From: Lucifuga dentata
Lineage: Eukaryota; Chordata; Actinopteri; Ophidiiformes; Bythitidae
Reading direction: 5' to 3'
Assembly (NCBI GenBank): GCA_014773175.1
Contig: VXCM01001268.1
Span: forward strand, 1-64,000
Length of the DNA: 64,000 nt
Part shown: positions 25,274 through 35,809 of the stretch, piece after piece
Layout: each line of letters opens with the position of its first letter
Position numbering within the stretch: position 1 is the first letter of the stretch
The notes under the pieces: generated by a model
The model's input: only the letters and a program-made list of their open reading frames with translations
Database searches by the model: none
Told to the model about the DNA's origin: nothing
Made by a program: the position numbers and the translations under genes

Positions 25274-26406
25274 CAGTGCTGTGAAAAAGTATTTGCCCCC
25301 TTACAGATTTCTTCTGTTTTTGCTTTTTTGTCACACTTACATGTTTCAGATCATCAAACAAATTTTAATATCAGACAAAGATAACCTGAGTAAATACAAA
25401 ATGCAGTTTTTAAATGATGATTTCATTTATTAAGNNNNNNNNNNNNNNNNNNNNNNNNNNNNNNNNNNNNNNNNNNNNNNNNNNNNNNNNNNNNNNNNNN
25501 NNNNNNNNNNNNNNNNNNNNNNNNNNNNNNNNNNNNNNNNNNNNNNNNNNNNNNNNNNNNNNNNNNNNNNNNNNNNNNNNNNNNNNNNNNNNNNNNNNNN
25601 NNNNNNNNNNNNNNNNNNNNNNNNNNNNNNNNNNNNNNNNNNNNNNNNNNNNNNNNNNNNNNNNNNNNNNNNNNNNNNNNNNNNNNNNNNNNNNNNNNNN
25701 NNNNNNNNNNNNNNNNNNNNNNNNNNNNNNNNNNNNNNNNNNNNNNNNNNNNNNNNNNNNNNNNNNNNNNNNNNNNNNNNNNNNNNNNNNNNNNNNNNNN
25801 NNNNNNNNNNNNNNNNNNNNNNNNNNNNNNNNNNNNNNNNNNNNNNNNNNNNNNNNNNNNNNNNNNNNNNNNNNNNNNNNNNNNNNNNNNNNNNNNNNNN
25901 NNNNNNNNNNNNNNNNNNNNNNNNNNNNNNNNNNNNNNNNNNNNNNNNNNNNNNNNNNNNNNNNNNNNNNNNNNNNNNNNNNNNNNNNNNNNNNNNNNNN
26001 NNNNNNNNNNNNNNNNNNNNNNNNNNNNNNNNNNNNNNNNNNNNNNNNNNNNNNNNNNNNNNNNNNNNNNNNNNNNNNNNNNNNNNNNNNNNNNNNNNNN
26101 NNNNNNNNNNNNNNNNNNNNNNNNNNNNNNNNNNNNNNNNNNNNNNNNNNNNNNNNNNNNNNNNNNNNNNNNNNNNNNNNNNNNNNNNNNNNNNNNGCAA
26201 TTACTTTTTCACATAGGGCCAGGTTGGTTTGGATAGCTTTTTTCCCTTAATAAATGAAATCATCATTTAAAAACTGCATTTTGTATTTACTCAGGTTATC
26301 TTTGTCAGATATTAAAATTTGTTTGATGATCTGAAACATGTAAGTGTGACAAAAAAGCAAAAACAGAAGAAATCTGTAAGGGGGCAAATACTTTTTCACA
26401 GCACTG
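25274..26406. mobile_element. Tc1-like DNA transposon, termini only, core in assembly gap
   Basis: Long inverted terminal repeats begin CAGTGCTGTGAAAAAGTATT at the left and read as the complement at the right, flanked by TA target duplications (25272-25273 and 26407-26408). The left arm (25274-25434) and right arm (about 26197-26406) match across almost their full length, as in IR-type Tc1-like elements abundant in fish. The transposase body would lie in the N gap, whose length may be only an estimate, so coding capacity cannot be judged. Confidence 0.9.
25435..26196. other. assembly gap (762 N)
   Basis: This run of N lies inside the Tc1-like element. A multicopy interior is a likely reason for assembly failure. 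Confidence 0.99.
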
Positions 26407-26675
26407 TATATATGTACTTATGTATATGTCCCATACAATGTCTTTACTGGAAAGACAGATTCTTTACAGGTTTCACATCTGACACACCTATAACAACAAG
26501 ATCCTTCAGACATTATTCTTCCATATGTCCTCAATATTTTGTGACAACGTGGTATCTTTGTAAATTTTCATGCAGCTTCTCAAACTAAACAGACATTGGG
26601 AATTTCTTTGGTGATCACCTGGTTACTGGGTAAACACACAAACTCAGTTGCACTGAGTATGCCTCTCTGACTTTT

Positions 26676-27170
26676 AAAGGACAGGTTATTTTCTTTTTTT
26701 TAAAGTTTATCTTCATTGTATCGTCAATGCTCATATGCACACAGGGAAGGTTCTGAGTTCACAGGAATCCTTCCTCTTCTTCAGACTGGTCGGACAGAGT
26801 TAGCTAACCAGTGCATGTCCAATGTGACGTCCTCCGCTTTGTGTTTGCTGAGACTCTGTTTATTGCTGTTCTGTGTCAGAGGAAACTCACTGCAGTGACT
26901 TCACTCAAAGCGTCTGAATCACAGTAAACCACTGGGTTTGCTAACTCAGACTGCTGAAGTGTTGCATTTGTTTCATCTGAATGCTGGGATGAGATTTTGC
27001 ACATACGCATCCCCATTACATGTTGATCTTGAACTGTTGAGCAAATACATCAGAAACGGAATGAAGAGGATGAGGAATTACAGCAAACCCAGAACACTGT
27101 GTACTTGTGTATGTATGGACAGTGAAGATTAAAGGAAGTTACACCGAAAAAAAATGTAAACCTGTCCTTT
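26676..27170. mobile_element. MITE-like element with AAAGGACAGGTT termini
   Basis: The left end AAAGGACAGGTTATTTTC and right end ATGTAAACCTGTCCTTT form inverted repeats of about 15 bp bounding 495 bp. No transposase was recognised, and the target duplication is not clear. Confidence 0.5.
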
Positions 27171-27230
27171 GATCTCCACTCCCATGTCTTCAATCAAATT
27201 TTAGTAGTCCACTTAGTAAGAAAAAACGGC

Positions 27231-27261
<31 letters not shown>

Positions 27262-27845
27262 CCACCATGATTTACACCATGCTAGTTTTACTGAGCTGAA
27301 TCCACATTTGCTGAGGTAGAAAATTCCATATAAGAGAAATCCCAGAAGAGTTCTCTCGCAAAGACAGCTACACCCTTTTATCTTTCTCACATTCACACAC
27401 ACACCTACACACTCACGATCCAATACTCACAGTATGAAACATTTATGCTTGAAACACATTGAAAGAAATCCCTGAGAAGCTCCTCCCTGTAAGAAATTTC
27501 TGTCTGAATAAACTATTATTCATGTTGCATAATGCTAACATCTTCCACAGTACAATGTCATAAAAATGTTTCTACAAAACCATATGGCAATAGGAAGCCA
27601 CAAGTTATTACAGGAAACATATTTATTATATATTAATTTATAATATTCCCACATTTGTGATTTTTTTTTAAAGCATTAATAGTGTTGACTTTTACTTTAT
27701 TCGAGAAGTAACCTCATCTGAACATTAGCCTCACAATTGGCAACAGTTGGCAATTAGTGCACCGACGTCATCAAGGCAGCTTTGTTGTAAGGTGTGTCAG
27801 GTACAAGCCAATGAAGATGTTAATGAGTTGCTTCATATTTAAGAG

Positions 27846-27905
27846 CCATACTTTATACTTCATGCTTATACTTACGCTTATACTTCTTGTACTTATGCTT
27901 CATCT
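27846..27905 (+). repeat. short imperfect tandem repeat (TTATACTT/CTTATGCTT)
   Basis: Units such as CTTATACTT, CTTACGCTT and CTTATGCTT recur about six times. Confidence 0.75.
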
Positions 27906-28935
27906 GGTGTCAAAGCACTGACTCCTTAAATCTGAACAGGAAACATAAATTCTGCTTTAGAGCTCCACATTTTAAGAGATAAACACAAAGAGACAGATCC
28001 ACACATCAGTGTGGATCTATCCCAGAAGGAAAGGAAATACTGTATTAAAACAAATGCTAAAAAATGCAGGTAACAGATGTTTATGAATGAGGGAACAATG
28101 GTTGCGTAACGATATTTGCCCATATTGACATGGTAAATCTGTCGCTGTGCTTTATGAATCACGCCCAAAGTGCATTAGACTTCACCTCTGAGTATTAGGG
28201 TAAAGGTGTCACTGTAACTGACACTGCAGTTAAAAAGTTTATAGCCAAACCTTGTCAAACACTCTATACATGGATCATTCTTGTTCTCTTTGCTGTCCAG
28301 TAAAAGTTGCAACACCCAAAAGAAAAGTAGCAACTAGAGCTGTGAGAGAAGATGAGTACTGCGGTTTTCAGTCAGCTGCTGGAGAGAAAGTTGCCAGTTG
28401 GGAGCTATTAGCCAGCTACGAATGACGTTTAGCAATGCTGTAATGTATTTGGCAGAGCTGTAGTAGTAATGGCGTGGACTGCTGACGCACTGAGAGAAAG
28501 GGCTCGTTTTCTCCTGAGCTGCTGCTCGGCCCACATGTGCTATCCTGCATGACAGTTACATCGCGGAGAGCCAGTAAAGTACAGACCAGAGACGGTGGAG
28601 ACAGTTTGAAAAATAGTTTGTGTGAGAAGTGGCATGAAGATCCTGGCTGGGAAAAATAAACAAAAAGTCGGTCAGTCTAAATGGTTTTAACTGCTAGCTA
28701 ACAGAGAAACTGACATTTTGCAGTAGTAAGTTATAGTTGAAACACTGGAAATCGTGTACTGCACACACACAGTGGCAGATGTCACCACAATTACTCACTT
28801 CTTTTTATTTTCCTCCATCTGTCTGCATATATAGGTCATGGTATATGCCATGATTGGCATACACTGTTTTGTATATATATGCAGTCTGATCTTGCATCAG
28901 ACAGATAATGTGCGTATGTGACTGTGTGTGTGTGA

Positions 28936-29070
28936 CCTTCACCAGCCCTCCTTGACTAACCTATCACGTTTTATTTAAAACTAATAATCAATTTCTATCA
29001 AANCCTTCACCAGCCCTCCTTGACTAACCTATCACGTTTTATTTAAAACTAATAATCAATTTCTATCAAA
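28936..29070 (+). repeat. exact 67-bp duplication across a single N, probable assembly artefact
   Basis: Positions 28936-29002 and 29004-29070 are identical, with only the N at 29003 between them. The pattern and length are nearly the same as at 6308 and 39270. Confidence 0.9.
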
Positions 29071-30839
29071 GAGGGCTATGCTCCTGAACAAAAACAAAGA
29101 CGAAAAGATAAAAACTAATAAACAAACAGCGATGGTAATAAACAATCTAATGGTTTGATTTGTGAAGCTCCAAAGAGGGCTAAATACCCCTGAGGGGTGG
29201 TGATGACCTCAAACACTGGACCCAGCAACCTCCAGACAGATTCATTTACTCACTTTAAAGGTTGAGTGAGGGTTAAGTTCAAATTACTTATTGCAAAGCT
29301 CTTGTAGCTTGTTTTGTAATCCTCATTCAGGATTTGTGTAGTTCTGGGCTATGACTTTGAGGTATCCTGAGCTGCAGGAGTATCATTATCATGAGTTCAA
29401 GCTTGTTCAAATGGACCGTGGAATCCAACAAGGATGCCCCTTTATGATATTCATGGACAGCATATCAAAGTATATTTGTATCTTTGTTTCAATGTACTGT
29501 ATGAGTACACTCTCATACAAACACAAAATATTTACCATGTAGAGTTAAGATGCGACTTACACTTTTCTCTTCAGAGGGAACATAACAGAAGGAAAGATGG
29601 AAGAATTTTTTCTTTCTCCACTTTAACATTGTAACTGACTGCATCCTTTTGACATAGATGATGATACTGACATGAACTCTTGGTGTAAATGACCATTGAT
29701 AAGAAGACACCACAGACAGAAATGGGACAGTCCATCATCCTTTGCTCTGACTTTGCTGTAGAGTCATTTGAAAGTGTAAATTCACAGTTTGCTGAATTTA
29801 TGCTGGCTTCATGCTGCGTTCACTTGAAGTGGGAATTACCATTGGCAAGACTTGAGTTCTCATAACAACAACTTGTAACTTTTAACGTGTTGATCTTGGC
29901 ATAATCGTTTATAACGAGGCAAGTTTGCTGTTGACTTTTGTTAATGCTGTTAGAAATGAACACACATATTTCTGTGTTCATCTTAACTCAGTTTTTTTTT
30001 TTTTTTTTAAATCAACAATTCTGGTCATTTATATCGCTCCATGTTTATTTTAAACAATCAGCTTTAAATTTAACATAAATAATATCAAACATTATAAACT
30101 TTCTCATCTACCAAGACCCTCAATCAAATGTCATTTAATTGAGTTTGATGGCCAAATGTGACATCTGCCTCTCATATCTGTCTTGTCTTACCTCTGGCCT
30201 ATCAGTACTTTTACTTGATTAAAATTCCATAGCTCTTGCCAAAGTACTTTTTAGTTATATACTTCTAAAATTTCATGTTTCATGACTAATGGGTAGTAAA
30301 TTACTGCAGTACAGACGGTTATAGTTTATGTCTACTTCACTCATTAACACTGTTGAACAATATTAACCTCACCTAAAATTGGTTTAGAAAGTTGATCCAA
30401 GTGCAATCAGCTTTTGGTAACATCAATGGAAAAAACTATTTAGAGCCCTGATCATTTGCAAAACACAAACTATTAACTGCCGAACATGTGAAGTTTCCAT
30501 TATTGTTGCCAGCAAGGGAAGCCAGCAGAGTAAGTTTGACAGCGAATGAAGGAAAAGTGTGTGTTAAATAAACGAACGCATAACAGGACAGACAGACATA
30601 TATACAGACAACAGTCAGATAAATGAATAGATATGATGACATGTGGCATTACTCAGAAACCTTAAGGCCAGAAGCTCCTAATGTCATTAAGAATCCTCTG
30701 TGCGTATGTGTCTAGGTTTATCTCTGTGCATGCGTGCACACACACACACATACACCCAAGTGATTTTGTGTCCATGGCTCATTAGCAGGTTCTACACTCT
30801 GATTCATACCATTACAGGATATATTCACATATTCCTGAC

Positions 30840-30851
30840 GGTATATACTGT

Positions 30852-30900
<49 letters not shown>

Positions 30901-30913
30901 NGGTATATACTGT

Positions 30914-30957
<44 letters not shown>
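30840..30957 (+). repeat. two (GT)n arrays with duplicated flank across a single N
   Basis: GGTATATACTGTGTGTGAG followed by (GT)n is present on both sides of the N at 30901. This is probably one locus written twice. Confidence 0.9.
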
Positions 30958-30958
<1 letters not shown>

Positions 30959-32633
30959 AAGTAAATAAGCTTACTTCTGCTATGACAACGGTCTACCCTC
31001 TAATACATTTGTGGATAAAGGACCTCTGTTCTCCTTTGATTGATTCATGTGTTTCTACACAAAACCAACACACACACACACACACACACTTCTGGCACTA
31101 ATTTTTTTCTTTCTGCTAGAGCAAAATCAAATCGCTGGCCAAATGGCTACAACAGGTCATTTCTAGTCAGCCAACTCATTGTGAGCACTGTGTCCCAATC
31201 AGTGTGTGCGCACACGTTTGGCTTTATTTTTGTTGATGACCAAACGGCTATGCATCCTTGTTTCCTGTCTCGTTCACTGTTTTCTCTGTCTCTTACATAC
31301 ACACATTTAAGTTCATGCCAACTACTCCTCAGGCCTCTGGATCCACATCCGTGGATTGGCCGTCTTACAATTTTGGCAAAATGCAGCAGGGCTGATTCAC
31401 CTTTGTGGCGCATGCCTTCTGTCCAGCTCATTTATAACATACCGTTTCATTAAACAAGTGAGAAAATGAAAAGTGAAACGTTTGAGTTGAAAAGTTCTGC
31501 ATGTATCCAGTATGATATTTATTTAGTGACCAATTATTTTTGTTTTTTCCTGTAAATCTTAAAAGTGGTATGAGATCTTAAATGGTCTTATTACCTAAGG
31601 TTGAATCTATGTCCACAATTTGAAAGCTTTCCAGCAATTAATTCTTGTTGCATTGTTTATGCAACGTACCACTGTCCCGAATTAGACACTGAAACAAATG
31701 TCAAGGCAATGCCGAAAATGCCAAGGACAGATTTTGCTCTTGTGCAGTCCTGTCTTCAATTATCTACAATGATTTGCTTGTTCATTAGGGACACCTATAC
31801 AACACTGTGCAACAGCACTGCAATAAATCCTATGTTAGTGAAGCTTATTAGGATCAAGTTTTGTTTATATAGTGTTAGCGAGATGTTGATGGTGCTGCAT
31901 AAAGTTAAATCAATACTTCTCTGACACAACTTCAAAAAATTAACATAAGCTTCACAAATGTACAATTTATTGCAGGGGTGTTTTATTGAATAAGATCATA
32001 CAGGTCTTCATAATGGTCTGGAAACTCTGTGAAATATATATATATGTATGTCACCACTGTCGTCATCATCATCATCAACACTAAGAAGATTTGGAGACAT
32101 CAGACACAAAATAATGTCTGTGTGTATTTATAATTTTGATTTTGTTATTAATGATCAGTGGACAAAGTAGTGTTGGTATAAGAATTACCAGGATTTGTAT
32201 TACAAGTGCATTACACAAGTTCCTGTGATGTTATGGGCTTGTTTATAATGTTTTTTTAGTTGTACCATGAAATGCATGTGCAATAGTGTGATGTTGATAA
32301 AACTAGATTGGGAACAAAAATGATAAAATTACAGTAAAATGTTACATGGAGTAGATTCAGACTTTTATTTTCAGGCATAGGTTAACACTTCTGTTATGAT
32401 TTGTACTTGGAACAGTTTTTGTTTAATTATATTTTTCTGTTAGTGTAATTAATATATATTTTTTCATGCAAAGATTGCCTATATTTTTGGAGTGAATGTT
32501 TTGTATTTTAGGAGGAAGTATGGTGATTGTATTACAAACAATCAGACAGATCTAGTGTCTGTGAGGGCCCAGACAAAAAGTGCTTTGGACCTTTTGGACT
32601 ATTTTTTTCCTAAATGACATTCATAACATTACC

Positions 32634-32771
32634 TCACCCTGAAGTTAGCGATGTGACAGAAGGTCTTCTGTTGTCATGGTTGAATGGGTAAGGTGTATCA
32701 TCTTCATCGTCATATGCAAGTGATGGTGTTTGGGTACACTGAGCTTTTGGCGGTGGACGCCGATGGAACAG
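32634..32771 (-). other. candidate coding or terminal exon of an unidentified minus-strand gene
   Basis: On the minus strand a strong polypyrimidine tract and acceptor (TTTTTTCTAG) is followed by a 45-codon open frame. It begins LFHRRPPPKAQCTQTPSLAY, contains the acidic patch DDEDDTPYPF, and ends SVTSLTSG-stop. Near the stop there is also a donor-like CAGG|GTGAGG, so the exon could be internal. If it is terminal, AATAAA signals at 31982-31987 and 31966-31971 would end a 3' UTR of about 0.65 kb. I do not recognise the protein. The 5' neighbour would be the 57-nt exon-like segment at 33458-33514. Confidence 0.4.
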
Positions 32772-32935
32772 CTAGAAAAAAGAAAAAAAAATAAATAAAT
32801 ATATTTAAAAAATGCAGAGAGAGAGAGAGAGAGAGAGAGCAGAAAAGGGTGTTGTATCACTATGAATACCATTAGGATGACCTTAACTCACAGCAAAGTA
32901 AATAAAAAATAACAGTTATAACAGTTGGGAGGATA

Positions 32936-33118
32936 TACCATATATACTCGAGTATAAGCCAAGTTTTTGTTACCAAATTTCACAAAGCAAATCGGGGGTC
33001 TGCTCATACATGAGAAATTCAAAATTGGGTTTCAGGTTTCTTTAAAAATCTAAATTTGCAGGTCAAAACCAGGGGTTGGCTTAACATGAGATTGGCTTAT
33101 ACTCGAGTATATACGGTA
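32936..33118. mobile_element. MITE family 2 (GTATAAGCC termini), short palindromic copy
   Basis: The ends TACCATATATACTCGAGTAT and ATACTCGAGTATATACGGTA are near-perfect inverted repeats enclosing about 140 bp that is itself largely palindromic. It is clearly related to the longer, more diverged copy at 6109-6665. It lies between two exon-like segments of the candidate minus-strand gene. Confidence 0.75.
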
Positions 33119-33457
33119 TTGGCACATAGATTTAGACAATACCAGCAAAAACAACCACTTTCCTTAGGTAGCTTACTAAAACAAATGTCCAAACAAATGT
33201 CCAGCATCTAGCAAATTCAAATAACTGGTAAAATGAGTCCTTTGCAATGGCATTCACACTGTTAGCTTAGCCAGATGGCTAGCCTAGCTACGTCACTAAC
33301 TAACTCGGGGTTAACAATGTGAACTAAGTTAGCTAATTTACAATGAAACCATCTGACCAACAATTCATCTTGTTTGCCAAAAATAAAGCTGAGTTAGTGA
33401 ACTAGCTAGCTAAAGTGGGCTGGCTTACATTCTTCCTTTGTTATAATTAACATTTAC

Positions 33458-33514
33458 CTCTGTCCTGCTTCCTCTTTCCCTCTTCTTCTTCTTTCCATTT
33501 TCTGTTTTTGGAAC
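33458..33514 (-). other. candidate 57-nt internal exon, Lys/Arg-rich, unidentified gene
   Basis: Minus-strand acceptor CTTATCTCTCAG and donor GAG|GTAAATG bound 57 nt (19 codons) that are open in all three frames. In the frame that continues into the 32634-32771 segment it reads VPKTENGKKKKRERGSRTE. A purine-rich tract with good splice sites is consistent with a real small exon. An open reading in all frames of so short a tract is weak evidence. Confidence 0.4.
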
Positions 33515-33643
33515 CTGAGAGATAAGTCCTCTTCATGTTATTCAGTGTTTTCAGTTCGTCATGACCGCTTCTACATTCAAACTCTGGCGCTACCGGAAAA
33601 CTCAATAAAGTTGTTTAAAAAAAAAAAAAAAAAAAAAAAAAAC

Positions 33644-33815
33644 CTTGCGATGCCGGGTAATAAAGCGGTGGAGCCCTGTTTGGGGGGTTCGTCGGCCATC
33701 GACTCAAAGGGGTTTCCAGCATTGTCATTACTGGAGGACTAATGGCTGTCGATCCGTCGGGAGCACCCCTCAAAACTCGGATCCCCGGCCTACTTCGCCT
33801 TCTGTTGCTTCGCTT
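33644..33815 (-). other. candidate GC-rich first exon of an unidentified minus-strand gene
   Basis: This GC- and CpG-rich block contrasts with its AT-rich surroundings. On the minus strand it holds ATG at 33699 in good context (GTCGATGG), opening MADEPPKQGSTALLPGIA before a possible donor CGCAAG|GTTTTT at 33644. Another in-block ATG at 33728 opens MTMLETPLSRWPTN in a different frame. The donor is weak and runs straight into a poly-T (plus-strand poly-A) tract. Neither start joins the two downstream exon-like segments in the frame I consider most coding-like, so the gene model is incomplete or broken. The protein is unrecognised. Confidence 0.35.
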
Positions 33816-33854
33816 CTGCAAACAATATGGAGAAAAAAAAATCTTCAAAATAGT

Positions 33855-33875
33855 ATGTGTGGCACTTCCGCTTTC
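33855..33875. promoter_or_regulatory. ETS-like motif, candidate bidirectional promoter
   Basis: CACTTCCG at 33863-33870 (CGGAAGTG on the minus strand) is the ETS/GABP core common in housekeeping and bidirectional promoters. On the plus strand it is followed by a pyrimidine tract (CTTTCTTC), an exon-like stretch and a strong donor at 33902. On the minus strand the GC-rich candidate first exon begins about 50 bp away. Confidence 0.35.
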
Positions 33876-33901
33876 TTCAGGTTTTCTTCTGAGAAGATAC
33901 G
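33871..33901 (+). other. candidate plus-strand first exon with a strong splice donor
   Basis: The segment ends GAAGATACG|GTAAGTACG, close to the consensus donor, just downstream of the ETS-like motif. The start is only estimated from the pyrimidine initiator-like tract. It is probably noncoding, because no ATG lies in the segment. Confidence 0.3.
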
Positions 33902-33998
33902 GTAAGTACGTTTTTCTGCCGCATTGATTCTTGTTATTTTCGTTAGTGAAACGATTGTTCTATATTGTTAAGAAATAGGTTCTGAAGTTATTAATGAG

Positions 33999-34225
33999 TT
34001 AAAGGAGCAACTGGTGATTTTGCATCTTTGAGCCCAATAAATACAATCCTCATACACATTAGAGTACTGCCCAACTATTTCCCAAAACGTACTACTGGAG
34101 TGGTAAATTTTAATACAAAAACTAAAAAATGGTTTTATGTTTTGGAAAATGGTTGTCAGTAATGTAACATGTATATGGGTTGTATATATTGGGCTCAAAC
34201 GTGCAAAATCACTGGCATGCTTGTG
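33999..34225 (+). mobile_element. palindromic MITE, family 1, copy C (short)
   Basis: The left terminus TTAAAGGAGCAACTGGTGAT and the right terminus (GCAAAATCACTGGCATGC) are near-complementary over most of the element. The internal core found in copies A and B is absent, so this is an internally deleted form of about 227 bp. It sits between two candidate plus-strand exons. Confidence 0.7.
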
Positions 34226-34386
34226 GAGCTGCCTTTTCTTTTTCTTTTTTTTTCATTTTTCATTCATAAACCTGTAAATTGTGAGAAGAGTTTGTTGCAG
34301 CATGTGAGCAGGCTGTTAGTGTGTTCTGTTGAGATAACGTTTGTCGACGCAGGCTGCTGATGAACTTTGTTTATGATGTTAAACAG

Positions 34387-34435
34387 GCACAGCATTATAC
34401 ATGGAGCAGCTTCTAAATGGTTGATGAAACTTCTG
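34387..34435 (+). other. candidate plus-strand internal exon, probably noncoding
   Basis: The acceptor GATGTTAAACAG and donor CTTCTG|GTAAGTG bound 49 nt. The only ATG-led frame is MEQLLNG-stop, so a noncoding or 5' UTR role is more likely. It lies 0.5 kb downstream of the candidate first exon, and a palindromic MITE (33999-34225) sits in the intervening intron. No further exon could be fixed. Confidence 0.25.
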
Positions 34436-34564
34436 GTAAGTGTAATTTTATATGCAATAAGAACACAACGCAGAATTAGATACACTACACATGCATGAAC
34501 ACATGACATGAAAAAAATTAATGTACTGGACGTTCATTAATGCTGAGCTAATTGTGGCTTCTTG

Positions 34565-34596
34565 CCACTCCAAATGTTGAGCAAAGGGTGGAGTGG
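34565..34596 (+). repeat. short inverted repeat (hairpin)
   Basis: CCACTCCA and TGGAGTGG form a perfect 8-bp stem with a 16-nt loop, just downstream of a candidate plus-strand exon. Confidence 0.5.
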
Positions 34597-35000
34597 TATA
34601 TAGTAACTCTACATCTATGGAAAATGATTAAGGTTCTGTCTGTCATAGTAGAAAGATGAACTTAGGTAAGAACATAAAAATTTCCACTGAGCATGTGCTG
34701 TTAATACAGGTTGAACTCTTGTGACATTTTAAACACAACTGCAGAACCAGTCTTTGTTTTCAATTTCCCAATATTCGCTCTCCACTAACTGAGAGAAAAC
34801 CTCCTTTTTATCCATTCCATTGCAGTGCTTGAAACACTTAATTTTTTTTATTACCAGAACATTAACAGCGTGTTAAAGTGGTTAATGCCTCTCTGCTCTT
34901 GTGTTATGCTAATAGGATGGAATGATATCTTCAGCAAAGAAGCACACTGACTCTCTGACTTTCAGGAAAGCTGGTTAGTAAACAAAGTTCTGTTCTGCCN

Positions 35001-35033
<33 letters not shown>

Positions 35034-35043
35034 ACACACACAC
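35001..35043 (+). repeat. (CA)n microsatellite after single-N join
   Basis: The CA array starts immediately after the N at 35000 and has one C interruption. Confidence 0.95.
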
Positions 35044-35769
35044 ATACAGAGACACTAAATAAACACATTGTCATTGCTGTCTGTCAAAAAAATTTATTTC
35101 TTCAAAAAGTAGTTGAATGGTAATACAGTAAAGAAACCCCAATTTTAATGAAAACAGGCAAACTTGCCCATCCACCACCCTGATCCACATGCTAACTTTT
35201 CCCTACACAACATCAAAGCCACTTTACTTCCTGCACTGTACTCAACTTTTTGGTCGGCATTGCATTTTACATTTTAATTAACACTTAAGTTCTCAATGTT
35301 TCAGACATGTCGCTAGAATGGTGAAAAGCTAATGTGCAAAAATCGCATTGTGTGATATTTTATGGGTTTATGGACTATAAATTTATGTCAGACTTGGTGT
35401 GAAAAGGCTTTAAAATGCATACCTTGTAACCGAGATGACCTCGGTATGGCTGTGAACCTTTATCGCATGTCGTGCTGCACTGTGGGGTTAATTTATCGAT
35501 AATAATAATAATTATCGTTAATTTATCCAGCATCATTTAGCATTTGCCTTGAAAAAGGTATTACTCTGGTACTTCCTTATTTACATGTCAGTGAAGCGAT
35601 TCATAAAACACACCGTCACTGCAAAAATTAAGACCTGTTTCAGTCTGGTGGTAAATTTCAGCAGTATGAAATCTGATTGATTTGATACATTTTTTTAAGT
35701 TGTGGATAAGTCCATTCATTTGATCAGTGAGTTTATTTAAAAGGTGAATTTTGATTTGACCTCGCTCTA

Positions 35770-35770
<1 letters not shown>

Positions 35771-35807
<37 letters not shown>
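35771..35807 (+). repeat. (CT)n microsatellite
   Basis: About 18 CT units, followed by C-rich sequence. Confidence 0.95.

Positions 35808-35809
<2 letters not shown>

Larger units (their letters stand above)
27171..31950. other. intergenic, no gene recognised
   Basis: A less AT-rich segment at about 28,320-28,680 is unexplained and has no clear splice-bounded frame. The 107-codon frame at 31601-31924 has no recognisable domain or coding support. Confidence 0.6.

Noticed and set aside
25414..26250. Long open frame across the N gap
   Set aside because: It consists almost entirely of N and is not a real frame.
31601..31924. 107-codon open frame on the plus strand
   Set aside because: No recognisable domain, no good start context, AT-rich composition and no splice or promoter context. 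The length is expected by chance in 64 kb.
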